From positions 1 to 20,799 of the forward strand of contig CAYNYF010000080.1 in the NCBI GenBank assembly GCA_964401385.1: a stretch of 20,799 bases of DNA. Direction: 5' to 3'. A program made the position numbers and the translations under genes. Origin of the DNA: CAYNYF01 sp964401385 (lineage in GTDB: Bacteria; Planctomycetota; Phycisphaerae; SM23-33). Shown here in pieces: positions 6,405 through 13,830 of the stretch; positions within the stretch are counted from its first letter, which is position 1, and the number at the start of each line of letters is the position of its first letter. The notes beneath the pieces were generated by a model that saw only the letters and a list, made by a program, of their open reading frames with translations, was not told the origin of the DNA and ran no database searches.

Positions 6405-8537
6405 ATGGAAGAGGACGGCAAAGTGGAAGACATGAAAATGATGACGAGCGTTGAGAAGGACATCGGCAGTCAGAAGCTGGTTCTGGAAACCGGGAGAATG
6501 GCAAAGCAGGCTCACGGGGCCGTGGTGGTGCGCTATGGCGACACGGTCGTGCTGGCGACGGTCCTGTCGGCCCCCTCGGTGCGGGACATCGACTTTTTCC
6601 CCCTATACGTGGACTATCGCGAAATGCAGTACGCCGGGGGGAAGTTTCCGGGTGGTTTCTTCAAGCGTGAAGGCCGCCCCTCGACCAAGGAAATCCTCAG
6701 CGCCAGGAAGATCGACAGGACCCTGCGCCCGCTCTTCCCGAAGGACTTCAACGATGAGGTGCAGATCCAGTGCATCGTCATATCCTCGGACAAGGACTAC
6801 GACGCGGACGTGTTGGCAATGATCGGCAGCAGCGCGGCCCTGGCCTTGAGCCACGCGCCGTCTTATTGCCCCATCGCGGCCGTCCGCGTCGGCAGGATCG
6901 ACGGGCAGCTATTGCTGTTCCCCGCCTACAGCCAGCGTGAGAAAAGCGATTTCGACCTGGTTGTGAGCGGCCACCGCGACGGAATCAACATGATCGAGCT
7001 CAGCGGACCGGAAGTCCCCGAGGAGGCCGTCGCCGACGGCTGCAAGGCCGGCTTCGAGGCCATCAAAGAGATCATCCCCATGATCGAAGAGTTAGTTGCC
7101 AAGGCTGGCCGGGAAAAGGCCTACCAGGCTCACCCCCTCAGCGAGGAACTCATCGCGCTGGTCGCGGACCGATGCGGCGATCGCGTCCGCCAGGCCAAGC
7201 AGATCCCGGCCAAGATAGAGCGGAATCAGGTCATGGCCGGCATCTGCGACGAGCTGGTCGCCGAGGTGTGCCCGCCGGATGCGGAGGCGCCCCAGTACAC
7301 GCCCCAGGAGGTGCGAAAGGCGTTCTATAAGGTCGAGGGCAAGCTTCAGCGCGAGCTGATCCTTTCGGGCACCCGTCCGGACGGGCGGGGCTTTAAGGAA
7401 GTTCGCCCGCTTTCGATCCAGGTACCCGCCCTGCCGCGGGTGCACGGTTCGGCCTTGTTCACCCGCGGCGAGACGCAGTCGCTTGCGGCCGTCACCCTCG
7501 GCACCCCACGCGACCAACAGAAGATCGACGGCCTGCGGGATGAATACCTCAAGCGTTTCATCCTGCACTACAACTTCCCTCCGTTCAGCGTGGGGGAGAT
7601 ACGGCCCGTTCGCGGCCCCAGCCGGCGAGACATCGGCCACGGTGCCCTCGCCGAAAAAAGCATGGAGCCGGTGCTGCCGCCGGCGGAGGAGTTTCCGTAC
7701 ACGATTCGGGTGGTCAGCGAGATCCTCGAGTCCAACGGCTCCAGCTCGATGGCCTCGGTGTGCGGCGGGACGCTGGCGCTGATGGACGCCGGCGTGCCCA
7801 TCAAGAACCCCGTAGCCGGCGTGAGCATCGGCATGGTCCGCGAAGGGGATCGCAAGGTGCTGCTGACCGACATCCTCGGCGAAGAGGACTTCCACGGTGA
7901 CATGGATTTCAAGGTCGCCGGCACCAAGGAGGGCGTCACCGGCATTCAGATGGACTTCAAGCCGGTTTCGGGCATCGACATGGAGACGATCGTGGAGACG
8001 CTTGAGCAAGCCAGGCAGGCCCGGCAGCTCATCCTGTCGGAGATGGCCAAGGTGATCGCGGCCCCGCGCCCGGACATCAGCCGCTTCGCTCCCCGGCTGA
8101 TTACGATAAGGGTCGACCCCGAAAAGATCGGCAAGATCATCGGCCCCGGCGGCAAGACGATCAACGGCTTGTCCACCAAGTACGGCGTAACCATCGACAT
8201 CGAGGACGAGGGATCCGTTTTCATTGCCGGCCCTTCGGCCGACGACGTCGAGAAGGCACAGGCCGAGATCGAAGCCATTGTCGAGGAGGTCAAGATCGGC
8301 AAGATCTACAGCGGCAAGGTGGTGGGGATCAAAGATTTCGGCGCCTTCGTGGAGCTGCTTCCCGGCACGGATGGACTTTGCCACGTCTCTGAATTAGACG
8401 AAAAATACGTGACAAAGGTCACGGATGTTTGTAAACTTGGAGATACGATAAAGGTTAAAGTGATTAACGTAGATGAGCACGGACGCGTGAAGCTTTCACG
8501 GAAGGCGGCACTTCGCGAGGAAAAACAGGCGCCATGA
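6405..8537 (+). CDS. pnp: Polyribonucleotide nucleotidyltransferase (PNPase)
   Basis: A phosphorolytic 3'-5' exoribonuclease of about 710 residues, usually a trimer and a degradosome partner. Domains in order are RNase PH 1 (with GGKFPGGFFKREGRPSTKEILSARKIDR, split here for the reader as GGKFPGGFFKREGRP and STKEILSARKIDR), an all-alpha linker, RNase PH 2 (GTRPDGR, FTRGETQSLAAVTLG, SNGSSSMASVCGG, and the catalytic aspartates in LTDILGEEDFHGDMDFKV), the KH domain (KIGKIIGPGGKTINGL) and S1 (SGKVVGIKDFGAFVELLPG). The tail after S1 is short. The start is uncertain: TTG 6402, ATG 6405, 6432, 6438 and 6441 are in frame; homologues begin around VEKDIG, and GGAAG at 6425-6429 could serve ATG 6438. It follows rpsO and is probably co-transcribed with it. 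Confidence 0.96.
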   Translation: MEEDGKVEDMKMMTSVEKDIGSQKLVLETGRMAKQAHGAVVVRYGDTVVLATVLSAPSVRDIDFFPLYVDYREMQYAGGKFPGGFFKREGRPSTKEILSARKIDRTLRPLFPKDFNDEVQIQCIVISSDKDYDADVLAMIGSSAALALSHAPSYCPIAAVRVGRIDGQLLLFPAYSQREKSDFDLVVSGHRDGINMIELSGPEVPEEAVADGCKAGFEAIKEIIPMIEELVAKAGREKAYQAHPLSEELIALVADRCGDRVRQAKQIPAKIERNQVMAGICDELVAEVCPPDAEAPQYTPQEVRKAFYKVEGKLQRELILSGTRPDGRGFKEVRPLSIQVPALPRVHGSALFTRGETQSLAAVTLGTPRDQQKIDGLRDEYLKRFILHYNFPPFSVGEIRPVRGPSRRDIGHGALAEKSMEPVLPPAEEFPYTIRVVSEILESNGSSSMASVCGGTLALMDAGVPIKNPVAGVSIGMVREGDRKVLLTDILGEEDFHGDMDFKVAGTKEGVTGIQMDFKPVSGIDMETIVETLEQARQARQLILSEMAKVIAAPRPDISRFAPRLITIRVDPEKIGKIIGPGGKTINGLSTKYGVTIDIEDEGSVFIAGPSADDVEKAQAEIEAIVEEVKIGKIYSGKVVGIKDFGAFVELLPGTDGLCHVSELDEKYVTKVTDVCKLGDTIKVKVINVDEHGRVKLSRKAALREEKQAP

Positions 8538-8582
8538 TTATTTGCAGGGCGGGCGGAATCGGTAAGAATTCGCCTGAGAAGG

Positions 8583-8627
8583 TTCTCCGGGGTGTTGCCG
8601 TCAGATCACTGCCTCGACGCCGGAGAA
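8583..8627 (+). terminator. Possible pnp 3' hairpin
   Basis: A perfect 8-bp stem lies 46 nt after the pnp stop codon, with a large loop (8591-8619) that can form an extra GTG/CAC pairing. It lacks a downstream U-tract, so it may be a stabilising 3' structure rather than an intrinsic terminator. Confidence 0.35.
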
Positions 8628-8630
8628 AAC

Positions 8631-8651
8631 TGCTCTGTGCGAGCATATAAT
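8631..8651 (+). promoter_or_regulatory. Cold-shock gene -10 box with adjacent inverted repeat
   Basis: A perfect TATAAT lies at 8646-8651. Directly upstream is the inverted repeat TGCTC-TGTGC-GAGCA (8631-8645), placed like an operator in the spacer. No good -35 hexamer is present, so activation or an extra factor may be needed. A start near 8658 predicts a leader of about 220 nt. Confidence 0.5.
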
Positions 8652-8876
8652 TTCGTGCCCCCAGCCCGGAGAGGGGCTGGCAGGTGCTGAGGAAGCAGTG
8701 TTTGTCAACGTGGAAAGTCAGTTAGGAAGTGGGCGCCGACCAGGTCCTTCCGGCAGCACATCTGCGCGCATCAGCTCACGTTGGTAGAGACGTTGATGGT
8801 TCGGCTCGTATGTCTGGGCGCATCGGCCGCCTCAACTTCGTATTGTGCGGAGCGGGGCGGAAAGGAGGTCGTTGTT

Positions 8877-9140
8877 ATGCCCATCGGTAAAGTGAAGTGG
8901 TTCGATCCGAAAAAGGGCTATGGATTCATCATTGGGGACCAAGGACAGGACGTGTTCGTGCACTATACCAGCATTGCCGGCGGAGGTTTCCGAGCGCTGA
9001 AGGACGGGGAGACTGTCTCCTACGACCTGGTCAAGACCGAGAAGGGCGATCAGGCACGCAGCGTCGCCAGGCAGGAAAGGGCCAGCGAGGGCGCCCGCCC
9101 GGAACGACCGGACTCGCCCAGCTCTTCCGATGCATCCTAA
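8877..9140 (+). CDS. Cold-shock domain protein (CspA family)
   Basis: An 87-residue single-stranded nucleic acid binder, an RNA chaperone in the cytoplasm. The fold is clear from GKVKWFDPKKGYGFI (RNP1, residues 4-18) and DVFVHYTSI (RNP2). The core ends near residue 65; a further hydrophilic tail rich in Ser, Arg, Glu and Pro (to residue 87) makes it longer than the usual 65-70 residues. The start ATG 8877 has an excellent ribosome site, AAAGGAGGT at 8861-8869. The frame stays open upstream, but the ribosome site and family alignment settle the start. A long leader with a strong hairpin suggests post-transcriptional, possibly temperature-dependent control. Confidence 0.95.
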   Translation: MPIGKVKWFDPKKGYGFIIGDQGQDVFVHYTSIAGGGFRALKDGETVSYDLVKTEKGDQARSVARQERASEGARPERPDSPSSSDAS

Positions 9141-9239
9141 CTGATCGGCCGGACCCGAAAATCGCTCACGCGGGTCGTGTGGATGAAGGGGTGGCCGGCG
9201 GCGGTGTCCGAGAAGGGGGGCACTCATGTCGCTGGAGGC

Positions 9240-9268
9240 TGGTCATTCCCGTGCAATCTCTGCACAAT
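9240..9268 (+). promoter_or_regulatory. Possible promoter giving a near-leaderless kinase mRNA
   Basis: TGGTCA (9240-9245) and CACAAT (9263-9268) are 17 nt apart. The predicted start falls at about 9275, only one or two bases before ATG 9277, and no Shine-Dalgarno sequence is seen. A perfect inverted repeat GTGCA-ATCTC-TGCAC (9251-9265) overlaps the spacer and -10 box and could be an operator. Confidence 0.4.
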
Positions 9269-9276
9269 AGTCACTT

Positions 9277-10077
9277 ATGGAGTGGATCTTTTTCTGGATT
9301 GGCGCCTTCGTGGCAGCGCCGCTCGTGGGGCTGGTGATTTTCTGGCGTGCGCGGCGGGCGCTGGTGCGCGCCCGGGGAGTGGCGGCGCGCGCACGAACCA
9401 GAGAACATCTCATCGAGCTGGCCAAGTCGACCGGCGGGCTCGCCCACGAGATCAAGAACCCCCTTTCGACCATCAGCCTGAATCTTAAGCTGCTGGCGGA
9501 GGAATTCTCCGAGAGCGACAACGACCTCTGCCGCCGGAACTACCCTCGCCTGGTGCGCGTCCAGGACGAGGTTCAGCGCGTCCACAACATCCTGAACGAT
9601 TTCCTCAAGTACGTCGGGAACCAGGAAATCCACCTCCGCCAGGTTGATCTTCGGCAGGTCGTCGAGGAGTTGATCGATTTCTTCCGCCCCCAGGCCGAGA
9701 ACACCCACGTGGTCATCCGCTCCGCCCTGCCGGAGGCGCCCGTCACGTGTCAGGTGGACGTGGGACTGATCAAGCAGGCGGTCCTCAACCTCATGATCAA
9801 TGCCACGCAGGCCATGACCGAGGGCGGCGAGCTGCTGTTGCGGCTGAGTTCCGCCGGCGATCAGGCCGTGCTGGAGGTCATCGACACCGGGCCGGGAATG
9901 CCGCCGGAGGTCCGCGGGCGGATCTTTGAAGCCTACTATTCCACCCGGCCGGGCGGCTCAGGCCTGGGCCTGCCCGTCACCCGGCGGATCGTCCGCCAGC
10001 ACGACGGCCAAATCCAGATGGACAGCGAGGTGGGTAAGGGCACGCGATTCGTGGTGACGCTGCCGCTGGGGAAGTAG
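9277..10077 (+). CDS. NtrB-like sensor histidine kinase, membrane-anchored
   Basis: A 266-residue kinase expected to autophosphorylate and pass the phosphate to a response regulator. One transmembrane helix (about residues 3-23) is followed at once by a basic stretch and the H-box GGLAHEIKNPLSTI with H57. There is no visible periplasmic, PAS or GAF sensing domain, so the signal may come through the membrane, a partner protein or the short juxtamembrane region. The ATP-binding part shows the N-box (LNLMINATQAM), G1 (DTGPGMP), the F-box-like IFEAYYST, and G2 (GGSGLGLPV). It is the first gene of a probable kinase / LarA-like / NtrC-type set; the pairing with the regulator at 11376 is inferred from proximity and NtrB-like features. 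Confidence 0.92.
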   Translation: MEWIFFWIGAFVAAPLVGLVIFWRARRALVRARGVAARARTREHLIELAKSTGGLAHEIKNPLSTISLNLKLLAEEFSESDNDLCRRNYPRLVRVQDEVQRVHNILNDFLKYVGNQEIHLRQVDLRQVVEELIDFFRPQAENTHVVIRSALPEAPVTCQVDVGLIKQAVLNLMINATQAMTEGGELLLRLSSAGDQAVLEVIDTGPGMPPEVRGRIFEAYYSTRPGGSGLGLPVTRRIVRQHDGQIQMDSEVGKGTRFVVTLPLGK

Positions 10078-10158
10078 GCTCGGGGTCGCCTCACCCGCGG
10101 TAACACAACGCGACCAGGGATGCTCGAGTTGGCAAACCTCGCCTGACAGGACCGCCAC

Positions 10159-11343
10159 ATGCCAGCCGGCGTTGAGCTGCTCAAACCGGTCGTGCCGAAA
10201 GACATCGACGGCGCCGCCTCACTGGACGATGCTATCCAGGGATTGGTCCCGAAGTTGCGCGGCCGGAAATCCCTGACGATCATACTGAACGACCCTCAGC
10301 GTGACACGGCTTCGGCCGCCGTGCTTGCCAAGCTGAGGGCGCCGCTGGCCGGCGTCCGGCTTCGAGCGCTCGTGGCCACTGGAACGCACCAGTTCGCCGC
10401 GGAAAGAAAAGCTCAGTTCGAGAGGTACCTGCTTGCGGCCGCGCCATTGGAGAAGGTGGCCTGGCACGACTGCCGGTCGACCGGGCTGGTCCGGATCAGC
10501 GGCGAAGTGGCCTGGCGCGGCCATCCGTGGCTGGGCCGGGGCGACGGGCCGCTGCTGGCGATCGGGTCGTCGCAGCCCCACTACTTCGCCGGCATCTCCG
10601 GCGCGCACAAGACGGTCACTATCGGCTGTGCTGCCCGCGCCGACGTCGAAGCCAACCACGCCGGAGCGCTTTCGACGAATTCCCGTCCCGGCCGGCTGGC
10701 GGGCAACCCGGTTCATGAAGGCATCGTCGCCATGCTGGCGAGTCTCCAGCGCCGCCGCGAGATCCTGGCGGTGAATCTGCTCCAGGCAGACGGCGAGGTC
10801 CTCAGCGCGATGTCCGGCCGACCCCTGGAGGCCCTTGATCGTATTGCCCCGGCCGTGCGGGCCGCATACTTCCGGACGATCCGATCCCCGGCCGACGCGT
10901 TGATCCTGGAGGCGACCGGCGTGCTCGGGCAAAGCTTCTATCAGGCCGACAAGGCCATCAAGAACAACGAATGGGCCGTCCGCGACGGCGGGGTGCTGGT
11001 GCTGGAGGCCCCCTGCCCCGACGGCATCGGCCAGGACGAATTCCTGCAACTGCTCCGGACCTGCCCTACGTACGATGCGGCCGTGGCCGAGGTCCGGCGG
11101 CGGGGTTACCGGCTTGGCGACCACAAGGCCGTCAAGCTCCGCTACCTGCCCGACCGGCGCGGCGTCCGGGTTTTCCTGGTCAGCCCGGGCCTGACCAGCG
11201 AAATTTCCCGTGTCCTCCGTTTCCAGAAGAAGCCAAACTGGCAGGGCGCCTTCGCGGCAGCCGGCATCCGCCCCGGGCGCGACAGGGTCTACCGCGTCGC
11301 CGACGCGGCAAATACCTGCGTGACCGTGGGCGAGGCGCTTTGA
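10159..11343 (+). CDS. LarA-family nickel-pincer racemase/epimerase homologue
   Basis: A 394-residue member of the LarA (DUF2088) family, whose founder is the nickel-dependent lactate racemase. The key residues are in place: DPQRDT (D45, R48), ATGTHQ with H77, QPHYFAGISGAHK with H141 and K151, and EANH with H167. Their spacing closely matches the founder's two catalytic histidines, the lysine that tethers the pincer cofactor and the nickel-binding histidine. A C-terminal block, FYQADKAIKNNEWAVRDGG, is also family-like. The substrate is probably a 2-hydroxy acid but cannot be read from sequence; the family includes racemases of several hydroxy acids. No larB, larC or larE cofactor genes are in this window. 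It has an AGGA site 7 nt before ATG 10159 and lies between a kinase and an NtrC-type regulator on the same strand. Confidence 0.88.
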   Translation: MPAGVELLKPVVPKDIDGAASLDDAIQGLVPKLRGRKSLTIILNDPQRDTASAAVLAKLRAPLAGVRLRALVATGTHQFAAERKAQFERYLLAAAPLEKVAWHDCRSTGLVRISGEVAWRGHPWLGRGDGPLLAIGSSQPHYFAGISGAHKTVTIGCAARADVEANHAGALSTNSRPGRLAGNPVHEGIVAMLASLQRRREILAVNLLQADGEVLSAMSGRPLEALDRIAPAVRAAYFRTIRSPADALILEATGVLGQSFYQADKAIKNNEWAVRDGGVLVLEAPCPDGIGQDEFLQLLRTCPTYDAAVAEVRRRGYRLGDHKAVKLRYLPDRRGVRVFLVSPGLTSEISRVLRFQKKPNWQGAFAAAGIRPGRDRVYRVADAANTCVTVGEAL

Positions 11344-11375
11344 CAACGCCCCAGGCCCCCTATAGCCTATTCGTC

Positions 11376-12752
11376 ATGGGCGAGCTGGAAGATTTCCGCG
11401 CCGAGATCCTGGTGGTCGACGACGAGGTTCCCCACGCTGAGGCGGTGGCGGACGGCCTGGCGCGTCTGAACCACCACTGCCGCATCCTTCACTCCGGGGA
11501 GGAGGCCATTGCCCGCTTGAAGGAGCGGCATTTCGACGTAATTGTCACCGACCTGGTCCTGGGCGGCGCCCAGGACGGCCTGGACGTGCTGGCCGCGGCC
11601 CGCAAGCACTCCCCCGGCACCGAGGTGATCCTGATTACGGCCCATTCGTCGGTGGCGACGTGCCGCACGGCCCTGCAAGAGGGCGCCTGCGATTACATCG
11701 AAAAGCCGCTGGACCTGGACGAGTTGCGGGCGGTCGTGCAGCGGGCGGCCGAGCGGACGGCCCAGCAGCGGGTCATCCGCGAGCTCCGCGAGCAACTGGA
11801 CAAGCACTACGGCTTCGAGGCCGTGATCGGCAACTCCCCGCAGATCATCCGCATCCTGGAGACTATCCGCCGCATCGCCCCGGCCAAGGTGCCGGTGCTG
11901 ATCCAGGGCGAATCCGGCACCGGCAAGGAACTGCTGGCGTATGCCATCCACAACAACTCGCGGCGGAAAGGCAATCGCTTCGTGGCCCTGAACTGCGCCG
12001 GACTGAACGAGACGCTGCTGGAGGACGAGCTGTTCGGGCACGTCAAGGGCGCCTACACCGGCGCCAGCGCGGATCGCAAGGGTCGCTTCGAGTACGCCGA
12101 CGGCGGGACCATGTTCCTGGATGAGGTCGGCGACATGCCGCTGGCGATGCAGGCCAAGCTGCTGCGCGTGCTGGAGAATGGCGAGCTGGTTCGCGTCGGC
12201 TCCAACGAGCCCATCCACGCCGACGTACGCGTCATCAGCGCCACCAACACCAACCTCGCCGAGCGCGTCCAGAAAAAGCAGTTCCGCCAGGATCTGTTCT
12301 TCCGTCTCAACGGCGTGACCATCGACGTTCCGCCGCTGCGCGACCGCCGGGAGGACATCCCCCTGCTGATCGAGCACTTCATCAAGCTGGCCAACGAATC
12401 TCACGAGGCCAAGGTGACGGGCATCACGGCCGAGGCCCGGCGGGCCCTGACGGCCTTCGACTACCTCGGCAACGTTCGCCAGCTCCGCAACATTGTCGAG
12501 AACATGGTCGTGCTGACCGGCGAGGGCAAGCTTACCGTCGAGGACCTGCCCGCCGAGGTCCGGGCCCTGCCGCAGGCCGCCGGCGAGGGAACGAGCGCCC
12601 TGGCCGGGGTGAGCATTTCCGAGGCCGAGAAGGAACTCATCCGCAACACCCTCAAGATGGTCGACGGCAATCGTCAACAGGCCGCCAGGATCCTCGGCAT
12701 CGGCGAGCGCACCCTGTACCGAAAGATCAAGGAATACGGGCTGAAGGAATAG
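11376..12752 (+). CDS. NtrC-type sigma54-dependent response regulator
   Basis: A 458-residue transcription activator. The N-terminal receiver has the acidic pair D15-D16, phospho-acceptor D59 and K110. The central AAA+ domain has Walker A (GESGTGKE), the sigma54 contact loop as GAYTGA instead of the commoner GAFTGA, and Walker B (GGTMFLDEVGD). The C-terminal Fis-type helix-turn-helix is NRQQAARILGIGERTLYRKI. The usual PGNVREL segment reads LGNVRQL here. It follows the LarA-like gene by 32 nt without a clear ribosome site. By position it is the cognate partner of the kinase at 9277. I saw no convincing sigma54 promoter in the window's intergenic regions, so its targets may lie elsewhere. Confidence 0.94.
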   Translation: MGELEDFRAEILVVDDEVPHAEAVADGLARLNHHCRILHSGEEAIARLKERHFDVIVTDLVLGGAQDGLDVLAAARKHSPGTEVILITAHSSVATCRTALQEGACDYIEKPLDLDELRAVVQRAAERTAQQRVIRELREQLDKHYGFEAVIGNSPQIIRILETIRRIAPAKVPVLIQGESGTGKELLAYAIHNNSRRKGNRFVALNCAGLNETLLEDELFGHVKGAYTGASADRKGRFEYADGGTMFLDEVGDMPLAMQAKLLRVLENGELVRVGSNEPIHADVRVISATNTNLAERVQKKQFRQDLFFRLNGVTIDVPPLRDRREDIPLLIEHFIKLANESHEAKVTGITAEARRALTAFDYLGNVRQLRNIVENMVVLTGEGKLTVEDLPAEVRALPQAAGEGTSALAGVSISEAEKELIRNTLKMVDGNRQQAARILGIGERTLYRKIKEYGLKE

Positions 12753-12896
12753 CGCCAGGCCATGGCCCACCAACGGCCAGCTCGAGCGGCAAAGCCCCCC
12801 CCCCAGCCCCGGCAAGAAGATCGCCCTCATGGTCGCGGCGCCGTTGCGGTTCGAGATAACGAGTAACCAATTGAATTCGGATTAGGGGACGCAGAG
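12753..12896. other. Intergenic gap with C10 homopolymer
   Basis: The 144-nt gap between the NtrC-type gene and the lipoprotein gene contains a run of ten C at 12795-12804. No clear promoter or terminator could be assigned; an AT-richer patch at 12850-12885 precedes the lipoprotein gene. Confidence 0.4.
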
Positions 12897-13508
12897 ATGG
12901 CGGATACCTGCACGACCCCATTGGCCTGCAAAGCTGCGGCAGTGATCGCCGCTGCTGCATTGGTGGGCTGCGCGTCCACGAAGAACAGTGGCGACGCCCC
13001 GGTGGCGCGGAAGCTAGTCGTGAAGAAGAAGATCGAAATGTTGTTGAGTATGGAACGGTCCGTCAAAGCCGACGAGCCCATGATCCTAGCCGTATCCCTA
13101 CGGAATGTCGGACAGGAGCCTGTGGGGTACGGGCCGGCCGATGCCGGCTACAGGGACTTTCGCATCCTGGTCAAAGCCGAGGGGAAGCTTGTTCCGCTGA
13201 CTCGCTTTGGTAACCGGTCGAGAGTAGAAGTGATCCCGACGGATTACGGGCGCTTTATCCCGTTATTGCTGAAACCAGGGACGGAGTCAGTCATTTACGT
13301 GAACCTTGGACTGCTCTACGACCTCACGGTCCCGGGCAAGTACGAAGTCAGTGCAGCCACGACGATGTTTCCGCCCGGAGCCCCGAAGGACGGCTCGGAC
13401 TTCGTGATTGAGGTGACAGGACTGAAGTTCGAAGTTAAGGAGCCACGCCCGCTTCGTGAACGGCCCGGCGAGAAGGGCGGCGGCGAAAAGAATAGGCCAG
13501 GCGCCTGA
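12897..13508 (+). CDS. Predicted lipoprotein of unknown function
   Basis: A 203-residue protein with an N-terminal signal peptide and lipobox (LVGC, acylated cysteine C25), so it should be anchored in a membrane after export. The mature part looks all-beta: a segment with LAVSLRNVGQEPVGYG resembles the immunoglobulin-like repeats that describe relations such as 'conserved asymmetry with proline' in exported proteins, but I cannot name a family. The tail is basic and glycine-rich (RERPGEKGGGEKNRPGA). AGGGGA lies 7 nt before ATG 12897. The 3' end overlaps a second ORF in another frame by 53 nt. Confidence 0.75.
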   Translation: MADTCTTPLACKAAAVIAAAALVGCASTKNSGDAPVARKLVVKKKIEMLLSMERSVKADEPMILAVSLRNVGQEPVGYGPADAGYRDFRILVKAEGKLVPLTRFGNRSRVEVIPTDYGRFIPLLLKPGTESVIYVNLGLLYDLTVPGKYEVSAATTMFPPGAPKDGSDFVIEVTGLKFEVKEPRPLRERPGEKGGGEKNRPGA

Positions 13509-13728
13509 CGCGGCCGACGTCTTGGCCGCCTGGGTCAGCAACTGGGAGAAGTACAAGCAGGCTGGCCCGCCCGATCCAGGCTACCTGTGCGATCACCTCC
13601 GTTCCAAGGCCGCCCTGGAAGGGGCCCCTGCCCCACCGGCCCGCGGCCCACCCGCGAGCATCGTGGAGGGCGTCGACCTGGTTCACAAGGCGTCCCGGGC
13701 CAGGAAGGAATACGCCGACCTCACGTAG
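13456..13728 (+). CDS. Small unknown ORF overlapping the lipoprotein gene
   Basis: A 90-residue frame beginning at GTG 13456 and ending at TAG 13726-13728. In its non-overlapping part, third codon positions are almost all G or C, as in the genes around it, which supports real coding. The product is hydrophilic, with WVSNWEKYKQAGPPDPGYLC and an Ala/Pro-rich middle, ending EGVDLVHKASRARKEYADLT. It overlaps the lipoprotein gene by 53 nt; AAGGAG lies 13 nt upstream, farther than ideal. It might instead be the remains of a longer gene whose start was lost. I recognise no domain. Confidence 0.45.
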   Translation: MNGPARRAAAKRIGQAPDAADVLAAWVSNWEKYKQAGPPDPGYLCDHLRSKAALEGAPAPPARGPPASIVEGVDLVHKASRARKEYADLT

Positions 13729-13736
13729 GGGCTGCG

Positions 13737-13751
13737 CTGCCGGCCCGGCAG
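13737..13751 (+). terminator. Small GC hairpin before the mutL promoter
   Basis: CTGCC (13737-13741) pairs with GGCAG (13747-13751) around GGCCC, followed by GTCGTTT. The hairpin is short and the T-run weak, so a terminator is only possible. Confidence 0.3.
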
Positions 13752-13763
13752 GTCGTTTGGCCT

Positions 13764-13791
13764 TTGAATTCGCCCCGGCCGCCAATACAAT
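13764..13791 (+). promoter_or_regulatory. Promoter of mutL
   Basis: TTGAAT (13764-13769) is followed after 16 nt by TACAAT (13786-13791), predicting a transcript start near 13798 and a leader of about 33 nt before ATG 13831. Confidence 0.6.
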
Positions 13792-13830
13792 CGAACGGAG
13801 AGGAAATGGAATGAACGGAGTCGTCGCGGC

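Larger units (their letters stand above)
8538..8876 (+). other. Intergenic region: pnp trailer and long cold-shock leader
   Basis: No gene is seen in these 339 nt. The first part holds an 8-bp perfect inverted repeat (TTCTCCGG 8583-8590 with CCGGAGAA 8620-8627) around a 29-nt loop, perhaps the pnp terminator although no T-run follows. Next comes a -10 box at 8646, and then a strong hairpin, CCAGCCC (8661-8667) with GGGCTGG (8674-8680) around GGAGAG. The remaining 200 nt would be the untranslated leader of the cold-shock gene, a feature well known for cspA-type mRNAs. Confidence 0.5.

Noticed and set aside
7092..8384. A long minus-strand open frame inside pnp
   Set aside because: It is antisense to well-conserved PNPase domains and resembles no protein.
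8781..8876. In-frame upstream extension of the cold-shock protein
   Set aside because: AAAGGAGGT at 8861-8869 and the family start at MPIGKVKWF clearly mark 8877.
12795..12804. C10 run as a phase-variation switch
   Set aside because: It lies outside genes and not clearly within a promoter, so no effect can be argued; it could also be a sequencing-prone homopolymer.
11367..12830. A 487-codon minus-strand frame opposite the NtrC-type gene
   Set aside because: Composition is that of a codon-bias shadow; the plus strand carries all receiver, AAA+ and HTH motifs.
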